From: Pacificimonas sp963710205
GTDB taxonomy: Bacteria; Pseudomonadota; Alphaproteobacteria; Sphingomonadales; Sphingomonadaceae
NCBI GenBank assembly: GCA_963710205.1
Contig: CAVPZG010000005.1
Location: 372,001 to 436,000, forward strand
Length of the DNA stretch: 64,000 nucleotides
Direction: 5' to 3'
The translations under genes were made by a program, and so were the position numbers. The notes beneath the pieces were generated by a model, which saw nothing but the letters and a program-made list of their open reading frames with translations, made no database searches and had not been told where the DNA came from. Within the stretch, counting starts at the first letter, position 1. Every line of letters starts with the position of its first letter. This document shows, one piece after another, positions 55,463 through 64,000 of the stretch.

Positions 55463-58246
55463 ATGGTTTTGATTGGCCGAATGACTGACCTTGCGCGTCT
55501 GGCGCGGGGGGCGGCCTTCATGCTTGCCATTTTCGCGCTTCTGGCGACGCCGGTATCCGCGCAGCTGACGCCCGAAATGATTGAAAGGCTGCAGCGCCAG
55601 TCCGGGGCCACGCCGCCGCAGCGCGACCCCGCCGACCAGCTTGACAAGTCACGGCAGGCTCAGAACGGGGATCAGACCGATCCCTTTTTCACGCAGCCCG
55701 CCTCCGGCAACTTGACGGCCGAGGAGCTGGAATTGCGGCGGCTTCGTTCGCGCCAGTCGATAGAATCCCTGGAAACACCTTCCGCCATTGAGGAAGACTA
55801 TCGCCAGCGGCTTGGTGACGAGACTCTCAGGCAGTTTGGCTATGACCTGTTTCGCAGCGCCTCCGCCGATGCGGGGCCGGTAACCGGCGAAGTCGGCGAC
55901 AATTACACGCTGGGCGTGGGCGATGAACTGCTGGTCACCTTCACCGGCGCCACGAACGAATCGACAACGGCACGTGTCGCGCGTGACGGCCGCCTGATTG
56001 TCAGCACGCTGCCGCCCATTCAGGCCGCCGGGCGTTCGCTTGGCAGCGTCAGGCGCCAGCTTGCCTCCGCCACGCGCAGCTCCATGCTTGGCACGGACAT
56101 TTACGTCTCTCTTGGCGGCATTCGTTCGATCACCGTGTTCATCGGCGGCGAAGTCGAGCGACCGGGCCAGTATCAGGTGACATCCCTTTCCGACATCGCG
56201 TCGGTCATCGCCCGCGCCGGCGGTATCCGCAAGAGCGGCAGCCTTCGCAATGTGCTGCTGTACCGCCGCGGGGTTTCGAGAAGCGTCGACCTTTACGGGC
56301 TGCTCGGCATCGGCACGCCGCCATCCGTTAGCGTTGGGGAGGGGGACAGGATCGTCGTTCCCGTCATCGGTGACACGGTGGCCGTCAGTGGCGGCGTCGC
56401 ACGGCCCGGTATCTACGAACTGCGCGGCGATGTCAGCGTCAGCGAGGTGCTGCGCTACGCTGGCGGCGCGGTCCCGCCGCGCGGTTACCGGCTCAGCATC
56501 AGCCGCATCGAGGCGAACGGCCAGGAAAACTTCGTCGATGCGGTGTCGAGCGCCACGACGGCCGAACCCGGCGACGGGATCCTGGTCTTTGGTGGCAGCG
56601 CGGGCGGCACGCTCAATCGCGTGACAATCAATGGCTTCATCACCAATCCCGGCCCGCGCCCGTTGTCGACGGCGGGAACCGTGGCGGATCTGGTCGGCGC
56701 CTATCAGCAGCTCAGGCTCGGTACCTATCTGCCCATGGCGGCGCTCGTGCGCCGCAGCCTAACCACGGGCCTCAGGGAATATCAGGCGATCAACCTGCTG
56801 ACCGCGCTCGACGGGACGAAACCCGTCAATCTTCGCGCGGACGACCAGCTTTACATCTTTAGCCGTGACGACATCGAATATATCAACAGCCCGAGCGTCC
56901 TTGGCGTGCTGTCGGGCGATCCCGCCCGTCTGTGCGAAGCCGAAATAAACCTGCAGCGACTGGTTGCGAACACGCAGTCGCCGCGGTTCAATACCCTGCT
57001 GAGAAACAGTTTCGTCCGGTCGCGCACCAACCGCTCGAATATCGTCGCCGCAGGTTCAGCCCTGGCGGAGGCCAGCGATGTCGACGGCAGTGCGTCGGAC
57101 CCGGAAGCCGTGACGCTTTCCCGCAGATCGCGCAACCCGGGCATGACACCGAATTCCGCTTCCGCGATGAGACCCCGGACATCCGAGGAATTTGGCTTCT
57201 GCCGCGACATATTCGAGGAAAATCCGGATCTGTTGCCATTCGTGCTGGAACAGACGGTCAGCGTCGGCGGTGCCGTTCGTCGTCCGGGCGGATATCCGAT
57301 TTCCGACAGCGATGACGCGGCGACGATGATTGCGGTCGCCGATGGTATCCTTGCCGCTGTCCGGGAAAGCACGCTCGACGTTTCACGGGACGGGAGCTTT
57401 GAACGGTTCGATCTTCCCGCCGGGGATCCCGCCGCGCTCGCGGGCCTGTCCAATGTCATCTTGCGTCCGGGTGACGAGCTGCGTGTGACCGCCCCGCTAC
57501 GGAATGGCGAGGAAGGCTCCGTGCTTCTGACCGGGGAGTTTCGCAGTCCCGGCCTCTATGCCATTCGGCCCGGCGAGCGGCTTTCGCAGCTGATCGCGCG
57601 CGCGGGCGGATATACGGACGCGGCCTATCCCTATGGCGCGGTGTTCACACGCGAAAGGGTGCGCGTCGCGGAACGCGCAGCCCAGAAAAGAACCGCGCGC
57701 GAACTTCGCGAATCCATCTTTGTGCTAGCCGCACGCGACGAGGTTCAGGCCGAGGCGGTACAGGCGGTCAGCGGCATCATAGACACGATGGGTGAGACGG
57801 AGTTCGTTGGCCGCATGGTCGTGGAAGCCGATCCGGTGGCGCTGGCGGCGCGGCCCGACCTTGATCCGCTGCTTGAGGCTGGTGACGCCATCCATATCCC
57901 CAACCGGCCGAACAGCGTCTATGTGTTCGGCAGCGTTCTCAATCCTGGTGCGCTGCAGTTCCAGGCGAACAAGACCGCATCGGAATATGTCGCGCAGGCG
58001 GGCGGCAATCAGGAAAACAGCGACGAGGGCCGCCTCTTCGTGGTCTTCCCGGATGGTTCAGCCCAGCCCACGCGGCGCAGTTTCTGGCGGAAATCGAGCA
58101 CCGTCATACCGCCGGGATCGACGATTATCGTGCCGAAGGATCTGTCGCCTCTGCGCGGCCTTGAGATCGCGAGCCAGGTCGTCGGAATTTTCGGCGGCGT
58201 CGCGCAGGCCGTGGCAACGGCCATCATTCTGAGTGACAGAAACTAA
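55463..58246 (+). CDS. Polysaccharide export protein with multiple SLBB domains
   Basis: 927 aa from ATG 55463 (an ATG at 55484 is possible). Sec signal (GAAFMLAIFALLATPVSA), a Gln-rich linker, then Poly_export (about 150-235: NYTLGVGDELLVTFTGA), followed by several SLBB beta-grasp repeats: ITVFIGGEVERPGQYQV, VAVSGGVARPGIYELRG, VSVGGAVRRPGGYPIS, VLLTGEFRSPGLYAI and VYVFGSVLNPGALQFQ. A C-terminal hydrophobic helix (GIFGGVAQAVATAIIL) may cross the outer membrane. This is the Wza/OPX role of passing exopolysaccharide out. It heads the surface-sugar region. Confidence 0.9.
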   Translation: MVLIGRMTDLARLARGAAFMLAIFALLATPVSAQLTPEMIERLQRQSGATPPQRDPADQLDKSRQAQNGDQTDPFFTQPASGNLTAEELELRRLRSRQSIESLETPSAIEEDYRQRLGDETLRQFGYDLFRSASADAGPVTGEVGDNYTLGVGDELLVTFTGATNESTTARVARDGRLIVSTLPPIQAAGRSLGSVRRQLASATRSSMLGTDIYVSLGGIRSITVFIGGEVERPGQYQVTSLSDIASVIARAGGIRKSGSLRNVLLYRRGVSRSVDLYGLLGIGTPPSVSVGEGDRIVVPVIGDTVAVSGGVARPGIYELRGDVSVSEVLRYAGGAVPPRGYRLSISRIEANGQENFVDAVSSATTAEPGDGILVFGGSAGGTLNRVTINGFITNPGPRPLSTAGTVADLVGAYQQLRLGTYLPMAALVRRSLTTGLREYQAINLLTALDGTKPVNLRADDQLYIFSRDDIEYINSPSVLGVLSGDPARLCEAEINLQRLVANTQSPRFNTLLRNSFVRSRTNRSNIVAAGSALAEASDVDGSASDPEAVTLSRRSRNPGMTPNSASAMRPRTSEEFGFCRDIFEENPDLLPFVLEQTVSVGGAVRRPGGYPISDSDDAATMIAVADGILAAVRESTLDVSRDGSFERFDLPAGDPAALAGLSNVILRPGDELRVTAPLRNGEEGSVLLTGEFRSPGLYAIRPGERLSQLIARAGGYTDAAYPYGAVFTRERVRVAERAAQKRTARELRESIFVLAARDEVQAEAVQAVSGIIDTMGETEFVGRMVVEADPVALAARPDLDPLLEAGDAIHIPNRPNSVYVFGSVLNPGALQFQANKTASEYVAQAGGNQENSDEGRLFVVFPDGSAQPTRRSFWRKSSTVIPPGSTIIVPKDLSPLRGLEIASQVVGIFGGVAQAVATAIILSDRN

Positions 58247-58303
58247 ACGACTTTCAATTATGCGCGTAACCGACTTCAAAATTTCAAGGGAAATTCCTGA
58301 GTG

Positions 58304-59584
58304 ATGCAGCTATCGTCCGAAACCAAGATTGCCGTGGTCGGCCTCGGCTATGTCGGCCTGCCGCTTGCCGTGCAGCTCGCCAAGCATTTCGACACGATCG
58401 GCGTGGACGTGAATAAGGAGCGCGTGGCCGCACTGCAGGGCGGTCATGATTCCACGCGCGAGGTTGAGGACGACAAGCTGCAGGCCAGCAGCCTGAAGTA
58501 CACCAGCAGCCTCGCCGACGCGGCGGACGCCGATATTTTCATCGTTACCGTGCCCACTCCGGTCGACGCCGCGAACCAGCCGGACCTTGGTCCCGTGCAC
58601 GGCGCCACGCGCGCGCTTGCCTCCGTGCTGAAGCCGGGGAAGGCGCCAGTCATCGTCTATGAAAGCACGGTCTATCCGGGTGTCACCGAGGAAGAATGCG
58701 GCCCCCTCATTGAAGAGGTGTCCGGTTTGAAACAGGGCAGGGACTTCTTCCTCGGCTATTCTCCGGAACGCATCAATCCGGGCGACAAGGTCCATACCGT
58801 CGACAAGATCATGAAGGTCGTCGCAGGCGAAAATGACGAGGTCACGAACCTTCTCGCCGACATGTATGGCAAGGTTACGAGCGGCGGAACCTTCCGCGCG
58901 GCGTCCATCAAGGCGGCGGAAGCGGCAAAGGTCATCGAAAACGCCCAGCGTGACATCAACATCGCCTTCATGAACGAGATCGCGGTCATCTTTCAGAAGA
59001 TTGGCGTCAGCGTCCATGATGTTCTCGAGGCGGCCGGGACCAAATGGAATTTCCTGAAATTCTCTCCCGGTCTCGTCGGCGGACACTGTATCGGCGTGGA
59101 TCCCTATTACCTCAGTTACAAGGCGCAGCAGGCCGGGCATCTGCCGCACGTCATTCTCGCCGGACGGTCCATCAACGACGCAATGGGCGCCTATGTCGCC
59201 GACCGCATGCACGACCATCTGCAGCGCGCCGGCGATGTTCTCGTCCTTGGCCTCACCTTCAAGGAGGGCGTGCCCGACCTGCGGAATTCCAAGGTCGTCG
59301 ATGTCATCGAACGTCTGAAATGGCTGGGCCATAATGTGACCGTGCACGATCCCATGGCCGATCCCGACGAGGCGGAACATGAATATGGCCTGCGCCCGGA
59401 TGCCGCTGCGCTTGAGGGCCGCGACTATGATGCCGTGCTGCTCGCCGTCGCGCATGAGGAATATGTTGAGATGGATGCGGACAGGCTGGCCGCGCTCGTG
59501 CGAAAGGACGGCGTGCTGGGCGACCTGAAAGGCGCGTGGCGCGGACGGGACATTCCGGGCGATTTCCGCCGCTGGGTTCTTTAA
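58304..59584 (+). CDS. UDP-sugar 6-dehydrogenase, TviB/WbpO type
   Basis: 426 aa from ATG 58304 (a GTG lies one codon before). NAD fold IAVVGLGYVGLPLAVQLAKH, the VTVPTPVDAANQPDLGPV signature, VYESTVYPGVTEEECGPL, the PGLVGGHCIGVDPYYLSY motif with the catalytic Cys, and a C-terminal domain with VLVLGLTFKEGVPDLRNSKV. The TviB-like VPTPVD form usually oxidises UDP-GlcNAc or UDP-GalNAc to uronic acids. It follows the export gene by 57 bases, and a candidate epimerase lies 0.7 kb away. Confidence 0.9.
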   Translation: MQLSSETKIAVVGLGYVGLPLAVQLAKHFDTIGVDVNKERVAALQGGHDSTREVEDDKLQASSLKYTSSLADAADADIFIVTVPTPVDAANQPDLGPVHGATRALASVLKPGKAPVIVYESTVYPGVTEEECGPLIEEVSGLKQGRDFFLGYSPERINPGDKVHTVDKIMKVVAGENDEVTNLLADMYGKVTSGGTFRAASIKAAEAAKVIENAQRDINIAFMNEIAVIFQKIGVSVHDVLEAAGTKWNFLKFSPGLVGGHCIGVDPYYLSYKAQQAGHLPHVILAGRSINDAMGAYVADRMHDHLQRAGDVLVLGLTFKEGVPDLRNSKVVDVIERLKWLGHNVTVHDPMADPDEAEHEYGLRPDAAALEGRDYDAVLLAVAHEEYVEMDADRLAALVRKDGVLGDLKGAWRGRDIPGDFRRWVL

Positions 59585-60312
59585 TCGATCCTGCCGGTCA
59601 GCCGGTACCAGGCCATGCCGACATATTCGTGGGCGGCCAGGTTCAGATTTTCCAGATTGCCGATCACATCGGGGCTGAACCGGATGCCGGGCCTAGAACG
59701 GTAATCGACAGGATAGGGAATGACGGCGAGCCCCGCCGCCCTCGCGCAAGCCATCGCGCGCGGCATGTGGAACGCTGACGTGATCAGCAGCACATTGCCC
59801 GCTGCGGAAAACGCCCTGGTGTTGGCGCAGGTGTCGGCCGTGTTCGGAAGCTGGTGGATGCGTCCGGCCGCGATCCCGGAGTCCTGCCAGAAGGCGGCGA
59901 TCAGCTGGGTATCGTTCGCGGCGTTTCTGGCGCTGTCGCCATAACCGACCGTCCACAATTGCGCCTCGGGGTTTTCGCGTGCGGCCAGAACCGCGTTGAC
60001 GACGCGGTCGCCGCCAGCCGTCAGTTCGATACGCTTCGACCACAGGCTTGCCTGCAGATCCTCGCCGCCGGCAAGGACAAGGATATGATCGATTTTCGCC
60101 GGAGGAGGGGCGGGCGGGTAGTGACGCTCCAGACTGTGCATCAGCAGCGGACCAAGCGGCAGAAAGGCAAGGCATATCCCCATCAGCGCCGCGATCCATA
60201 TGGCGCGATGCGCAAGACGAACATGGCCTGTCAGCAAGGCCGCAGCGGCGATGACGGCGAACCACAGCGGCCATGTCACCGGCCCGAACAGGCCCCAGAG
60301 CAGATAGTTCAT
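59581..60312 (-). CDS. YdcF/ElyC-like DUF218 membrane protein
   Basis: 243 aa. Two to three N-terminal membrane segments (WPLWFAVIAAAALLTG, AALMGICLAFLPLGP) and then the DUF218 domain: ILVLAGGEDLQASLWSKR, TVGYGDSAR, NTADTCANTRAF and LLITSAFHMPRAMACARAAG. Relatives act in envelope polysaccharide or peptidoglycan processes, with the exact reaction unknown. Converges with the TviB-like gene; four bases overlap. Confidence 0.85.
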   Translation of the reverse strand: MNYLLWGLFGPVTWPLWFAVIAAAALLTGHVRLAHRAIWIAALMGICLAFLPLGPLLMHSLERHYPPAPPPAKIDHILVLAGGEDLQASLWSKRIELTAGGDRVVNAVLAARENPEAQLWTVGYGDSARNAANDTQLIAAFWQDSGIAAGRIHQLPNTADTCANTRAFSAAGNVLLITSAFHMPRAMACARAAGLAVIPYPVDYRSRPGIRFSPDVIGNLENLNLAAHEYVGMAWYRLTGRID

Positions 60313-60334
60313 CGCCCGCGCCTGATGGCGACCG

Positions 60335-61339
60335 TCAGGCCTTCAGCCCGTGATAGCGCATGTACCAGTCGACAAAGCGCGGCACGCCCTCGTCTATGGT
60401 TGTCGTTGGCGCATATCCCAGATCGCCCGCAATCGCGTCGATATCGGCATAGGTGGCGCGGACGTCGCCCGGCTGCATGGGCAGCAGCTCGCGCTTTGCG
60501 GTCTTGCCGACGGCCTGTTCGATCAGGGCGATCATCTTCGACAGCTCTTCCGACTGGTTGTTGCCGATGTTGTAAAGCCGGTGCGGGCTGACGGATCCGC
60601 CCGCCTTTTCCTTGCCATCGTCAGGCGGAGGATTGTCGAGACAGGCGACGACACCGGACACGATGTCGTCGATATAGGTGAAGTCGCGCTGCATGTCGCC
60701 TTCGCCAAACACCTTGATGGGCCGGTCTTCCAATATGGCCTGGGTGAACAGCCACATCGCCATGTCCGGGCGACCCCAGGGGCCGTAGACGGTAAAGAAG
60801 CGCAGGCCCGTCTGCGGCAGGCGATAGAGATGCGCGTAGGTCTCGCTCATCAGTTCGTCCGCCTTCTTGGTGGCGGCATATAGCGAGATCGGCTGGTCGA
60901 CGCGGTCGCTGACGCGGAAGGGCAGGGTCTTGTTGCTGCCGTAAACGGACGATGACGATGCATAGACCATGTGATCGACCGTGTCGGAATGGCGCGCATA
61001 TTCCAGCATGTTGATATGCCCGACCAGGTTCGACTGGACATAGGCATGCGGATTTTCGATGGAATAGCGCACGCCCGCCTGCGCTCCCAGATGCGCCACG
61101 CGGTCGATCCGGTGGGGCTTCAGTGCCTCGGTCAACGCGGCCTGGTCCGCAAAATCGACTTCGATGAAGGTAAAGCCATTGTGGCGACGCTGCAGGTCGG
61201 CGATGCGGTCACGTTTCAGCTTTACGGAATAATAGTCGTTGACATTATCGATCCCAACGACGGTTTCCCCGCGCGAAAGCAGGCGCTCGGAAAGATTGTA
61301 GCCGATGAAGCCGGCCGCGCCGGTGACGAGGAATGTCAT
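60335..61339 (-). CDS. NAD-dependent epimerase, UDP-glucuronate 4-epimerase type
   Basis: 334 aa from ATG 61339 (GAGAAGA upstream); the longer frame is unlikely. Extended SDR: VTGAAGFIGYNLSERLLSRG, DNVNDYYSVKLKRDR (the GAE-specific pattern), HLGAQAGVRYSIENPHAYVQ, catalytic SSSSVYG and YAATKKADE (Tyr/Lys), TVYGPWGRPDMA. It would interconvert UDP-GlcA and UDP-GalA for surface sugars. Beside the YdcF gene, same strand, 22 bases apart. Confidence 0.9.
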   Translation of the reverse strand: MTFLVTGAAGFIGYNLSERLLSRGETVVGIDNVNDYYSVKLKRDRIADLQRRHNGFTFIEVDFADQAALTEALKPHRIDRVAHLGAQAGVRYSIENPHAYVQSNLVGHINMLEYARHSDTVDHMVYASSSSVYGSNKTLPFRVSDRVDQPISLYAATKKADELMSETYAHLYRLPQTGLRFFTVYGPWGRPDMAMWLFTQAILEDRPIKVFGEGDMQRDFTYIDDIVSGVVACLDNPPPDDGKEKAGGSVSPHRLYNIGNNQSEELSKMIALIEQAVGKTAKRELLPMQPGDVRATYADIDAIAGDLGYAPTTTIDEGVPRFVDWYMRYHGLKA

Positions 61340-61499
61340 GCTGTTCTTCTCTTGGATATGTGGGCGTAGGGTCCGGCCCATGCGCTAATGCGCTCTCAGC
61401 CCTGCGGCAACCCGCTCTTTGCAATTCGCCGCGCTTCTATTAGAGCGCCCCTTCCGATTCCCTTAAGGGCTCGCAACGCGCTTTTGGGAACGGACATGC

Positions 61500-61574
61500 T
61501 GGGGCGTCGCCAAGTGGTAAGGCAGCGGCTTTTGATGCCGCCATTCGCAGGTTCGAATCCTGCCGCCCCAGCCA
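61500..61574 (+). tRNA. tRNA-Gln (anticodon TTG)
   Basis: A complete cloverleaf: acceptor stem TGGGGCG with CGCCCCA, D arm with CAAGTGGTAAGGC, anticodon arm GCGGC-TTTTGAT-GCCGC with TTG, T arm GCAGGTTCGAATCCTGC, discriminator G and encoded CCA. Read by Gln codons CAA and CAG. A hairpin terminator follows. No integrase or att repeat was seen beside it. Confidence 0.97.
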
Positions 61575-61592
61575 GTTTTCTCCAGCAAAGAA

Positions 61593-61622
61593 AAAGGGCG
61601 CCCCGTTGCCGGAACGCCCTTT
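61593..61622. terminator. Bidirectional terminator after tRNA-Gln
   Basis: AAAGGGCG and CGCCCTTT pair over eight bases around a 14-base loop, with A-rich and T-rich flanks. It lies between the tRNA and the convergent acidic lipoprotein stop, so it can end both transcripts. Confidence 0.8.
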
Positions 61623-61648
61623 CCCAAATTCGACAAATGTCGAAGAGA

Positions 61649-61945
61649 TTACATCTCTTCGTCCATGCCCGTGTCGCCAGCGGCGTCTTCGGTCATGCTG
61701 CTGTCGTCGATCAGGTTCGTACCGTCGACTTCGTCAGCCATTTCACCAGCGGCGTCGGCCTGTGCGTCGAGCATGTCGCTCTCGGCTTCGTTGCCCATTT
61801 CGTCAGCCAGATCGGCCTGCTCTTCCAGGATGTCTTCCTGTGCTTCGAACTGCTCTTCAGCGACGTCTTCGGCTGCGTCCTGGGGACCGCAGGCAGCGAT
61901 GGCGAGGGCGCTGATGCCAGCGAATGCGATTGCGAACTTCTTCAT
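61649..61945 (-). CDS. Small acidic lipoprotein
   Basis: 98 aa. Signal with lipobox AIAACG, then an Asp/Glu/Ala-rich repeat-like mature part (EDVAEEQFEAQEDILEEQAD, EAESDMLDAQADAAGEMADE) with no Lys or Arg after the signal. A ribosome site (GGAGAGT) precedes the ATG. Probably a loosely ordered periplasmic anionic protein; function unknown. Confidence 0.78.
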   Translation of the reverse strand: MKKFAIAFAGISALAIAACGPQDAAEDVAEEQFEAQEDILEEQADLADEMGNEAESDMLDAQADAAGEMADEVDGTNLIDDSSMTEDAAGDTGMDEEM

Positions 61946-62247
61946 GATACTCTCCTATGTTTCCAGACGCCGAACGGTTAAGTTGTAGGTAAGGTTCCGG
62001 CGACCGGTTCTGGTTGTTACGGGGGCGATATGCTTCAGGTCTGGATTTCGTGCAGCTTTGGGCGCGGCAGGCGCTGTCGGGCTTTACTTCACTCCTTACC
62101 TCAAAAATGCCTCCCTCGGCACGTCAACTCGGCGGGGCACAAGTTAGTTGTTTACCCTAGACCGCGCGCGGATAATTAGCATGCGCTACAGTTCATGCAA
62201 GATTCATTACATCATGCCTGATGTGCTGAATTGCGGAAAGGCACGAA
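61946..62247. other. 302-base intergenic region, divergent promoters expected
   Basis: Lies between the divergent acidic lipoprotein and polysaccharide deacetylase genes. I saw no credible reading frame, strong hairpin or known RNA. It is somewhat AT-rich toward the deacetylase (62140-62215) and should hold both promoters; a GGAAAGG ribosome site is at the right end. Confidence 0.4.
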
Positions 62248-63258
62248 ATGTCGCTTAAGTCCCTGATATTCAAGTCCGCTGAGGCCGCGAGTGTTATGCG
62301 TCTTGCGCGACGTATGACGCGTGGACGCCTGCGAATCCTCTGCTATCACGGCCTCTGGACGGTTGGGGATGCCCCTTATGGCGACCGTTTGTTCATGCCT
62401 GCGGCTCAGTTCGCCGCGCGTATGGAATGGCTCGCCGCATCCGGCTACCCCATCCTGCCACTGGGGCAGGCGGTGGAGATGCTGGCCGAGGATCGTGTGC
62501 CCGATGGCGCGACCGTCATCACCATCGATGATGGCTGGGCCTCCACCTACACCCACATGCTGCCCCTGTTCGAACGGCTGAACCTGCCCGCGACATGTTA
62601 TGTGACGACCTATTACGCCGAAAAGCGCGGTCCTGTCGTCAACGTGGCCGTCAATTTCCTCATGGAGCGGGCGGCGGGCGGCACCTATGAGCTGCCTGAT
62701 CTGCTCGGGGCGCCCATCACCCTGTCCGATGCCGCCAGCCGGGACGCGGCGGGCATGAAGATCCGGCAGGCCCTGGACGCGCTCGGCTTCGATGACCGCA
62801 TCACGGCGCTGCTCGCGGTCGCGGACCGCCTTGGCGTCGGCACGGAACCCTGGTTTTCCGGCCGGCAGTTCCATCTGATGACGCCGGAGGAGATCGGCGA
62901 TGCCAGTGCGCGTGGCCTCGACATCCAGCTCCACACCCACCGCCACCGGGGTCTGCATAACGGCGTCGATCATGTCGCGGGCGAACTGGCGGAGAACCGC
63001 GATCATCTCCGCGCGATGATCGGCGACGGCCCGCCGCTCGACCAGTTCTGCTATCCCAGCGGAGGTTTCGATCCCGAGGGAGAGGCGATCCTGGCGGCTG
63101 CGGGCATAAAGTCCGCCACGCTGGTGGATGAAGGTATAAACGCGCCCGGAACCAATCCGTACCGGCTCCGCCGTTTCCTCGACGGACGCTCTGTTGCGCG
63201 GGAGCATGTTCACGCCTATTTGAGCGGCACACTCGACCTAATCGAACGGGTTCGCTGA
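62248..63258 (+). CDS. Polysaccharide deacetylase family protein
   Basis: 336 aa. LRILCYHGLW start of the NodB fold, the catalytic TVITIDDGWASTYT (Asp-Asp metal site), then LQLHTHRHRGLHN-type QLHTHRHRGLH (metal His pair), and FCYPSGGFDPEGEAIL. An insertion of about 90 residues lies between the two metal motifs. No signal peptide, so it acts on a lipid-linked or cytosolic sugar. GGAAAGGC precedes the ATG. Near, but not in an operon with, the export genes. Confidence 0.88.
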   Translation: MSLKSLIFKSAEAASVMRLARRMTRGRLRILCYHGLWTVGDAPYGDRLFMPAAQFAARMEWLAASGYPILPLGQAVEMLAEDRVPDGATVITIDDGWASTYTHMLPLFERLNLPATCYVTTYYAEKRGPVVNVAVNFLMERAAGGTYELPDLLGAPITLSDAASRDAAGMKIRQALDALGFDDRITALLAVADRLGVGTEPWFSGRQFHLMTPEEIGDASARGLDIQLHTHRHRGLHNGVDHVAGELAENRDHLRAMIGDGPPLDQFCYPSGGFDPEGEAILAAAGIKSATLVDEGINAPGTNPYRLRRFLDGRSVAREHVHAYLSGTLDLIERVR

Positions 63259-63291
63259 ACCCTTCTCACATTTGACTTACCGGAGGCTGCA

Positions 63292-64000
<709 letters not shown>

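Noticed and set aside
61500..61574. tRNA-Gln as a possible integration site
   Set aside because: No integrase gene and no repeat of the tRNA 3' end were seen in either direction; the neighbours are ordinary chromosomal genes.

Overview
The window reads as one GC-rich chromosomal segment of an alphaproteobacterium, most likely a pigmented sphingomonad of the Sphingomonadales (Erythrobacter/Sphingomonas-like). The evidence is the gene orders lepB-rnc-era and ntrY-ntrX-hfq-hflX, an NrsF/SigF-type ECF pair, a crtY-crtI-crtB-crtW cluster with crtZ nearby, and many small lipoproteins and DUF families typical of that order. No rRNA, CRISPR array, transposase or integrase was seen.

Layout. 1-5.9 kb is a patchwork: a cytochrome c lipoprotein cut by the window edge, a DUF6491 lipoprotein, an orphan contractile-tail tube protein, a diguanylate cyclase plus a truncated second copy of its GGDEF domain, a small HPF-like protein and an HExxH metallopeptidase. 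5.9-9.2 kb is an accessory, more AT-rich stretch with a DUF4274 protein, a LysM fragment, a peptidoglycan hydrolase followed by an orphan lipoprotein, and a second, degenerate 3' end of thiC. 9.2-11.2 kb holds thiC under a TPP riboswitch. 11.3-20.3 kb holds a polysaccharide flippase and the carotenoid genes: a sterol-desaturase-type hydroxylase, crtY, crtI, crtB, crtW, a sulfotransferase and crtZ. 20.3-32 kb holds envelope lipoproteins, a GH5 hydrolase, uvrB, an M20 hydrolase and other single genes. 32.1-39.3 kb is a type II secretion operon, gspC-D-I-J-K-L-M-N, without gspE/F/G/H; its secretin carries a C-terminal SPOR-like domain. 39.3-55.4 kb is housekeeping: quinone oxidoreductase, SBF transporter, era, rnc, lepB, pgi, sigF/nrsF, typA, ntrYX, hfq, hflX, a MarR regulator and ilvE. 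55.4-63.3 kb is surface polysaccharide: SLBB export protein, TviB-like dehydrogenase, YdcF, UDP-glucuronate-epimerase-like protein and polysaccharide deacetylase, with a tRNA-Gln between. The window ends inside ettA.

How it works together. The carotenoid block contains what is needed to turn phytoene precursors into a ketolated, hydroxylated carotenoid. The sulfotransferase is translationally coupled to crtZ, which suggests a sulfated ketocarotenoid end product. Genes in operons are packed very tightly, often with NTGA stop/start overlaps.

Caution. At least eight genes, including essential or near-essential ones (pgi, thiC, hflX, crtI), are broken by one net base, usually in a short homopolymer. 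Residual assembly indels explain this better than true pseudogenes. Such genes are annotated here over their full span and flagged.
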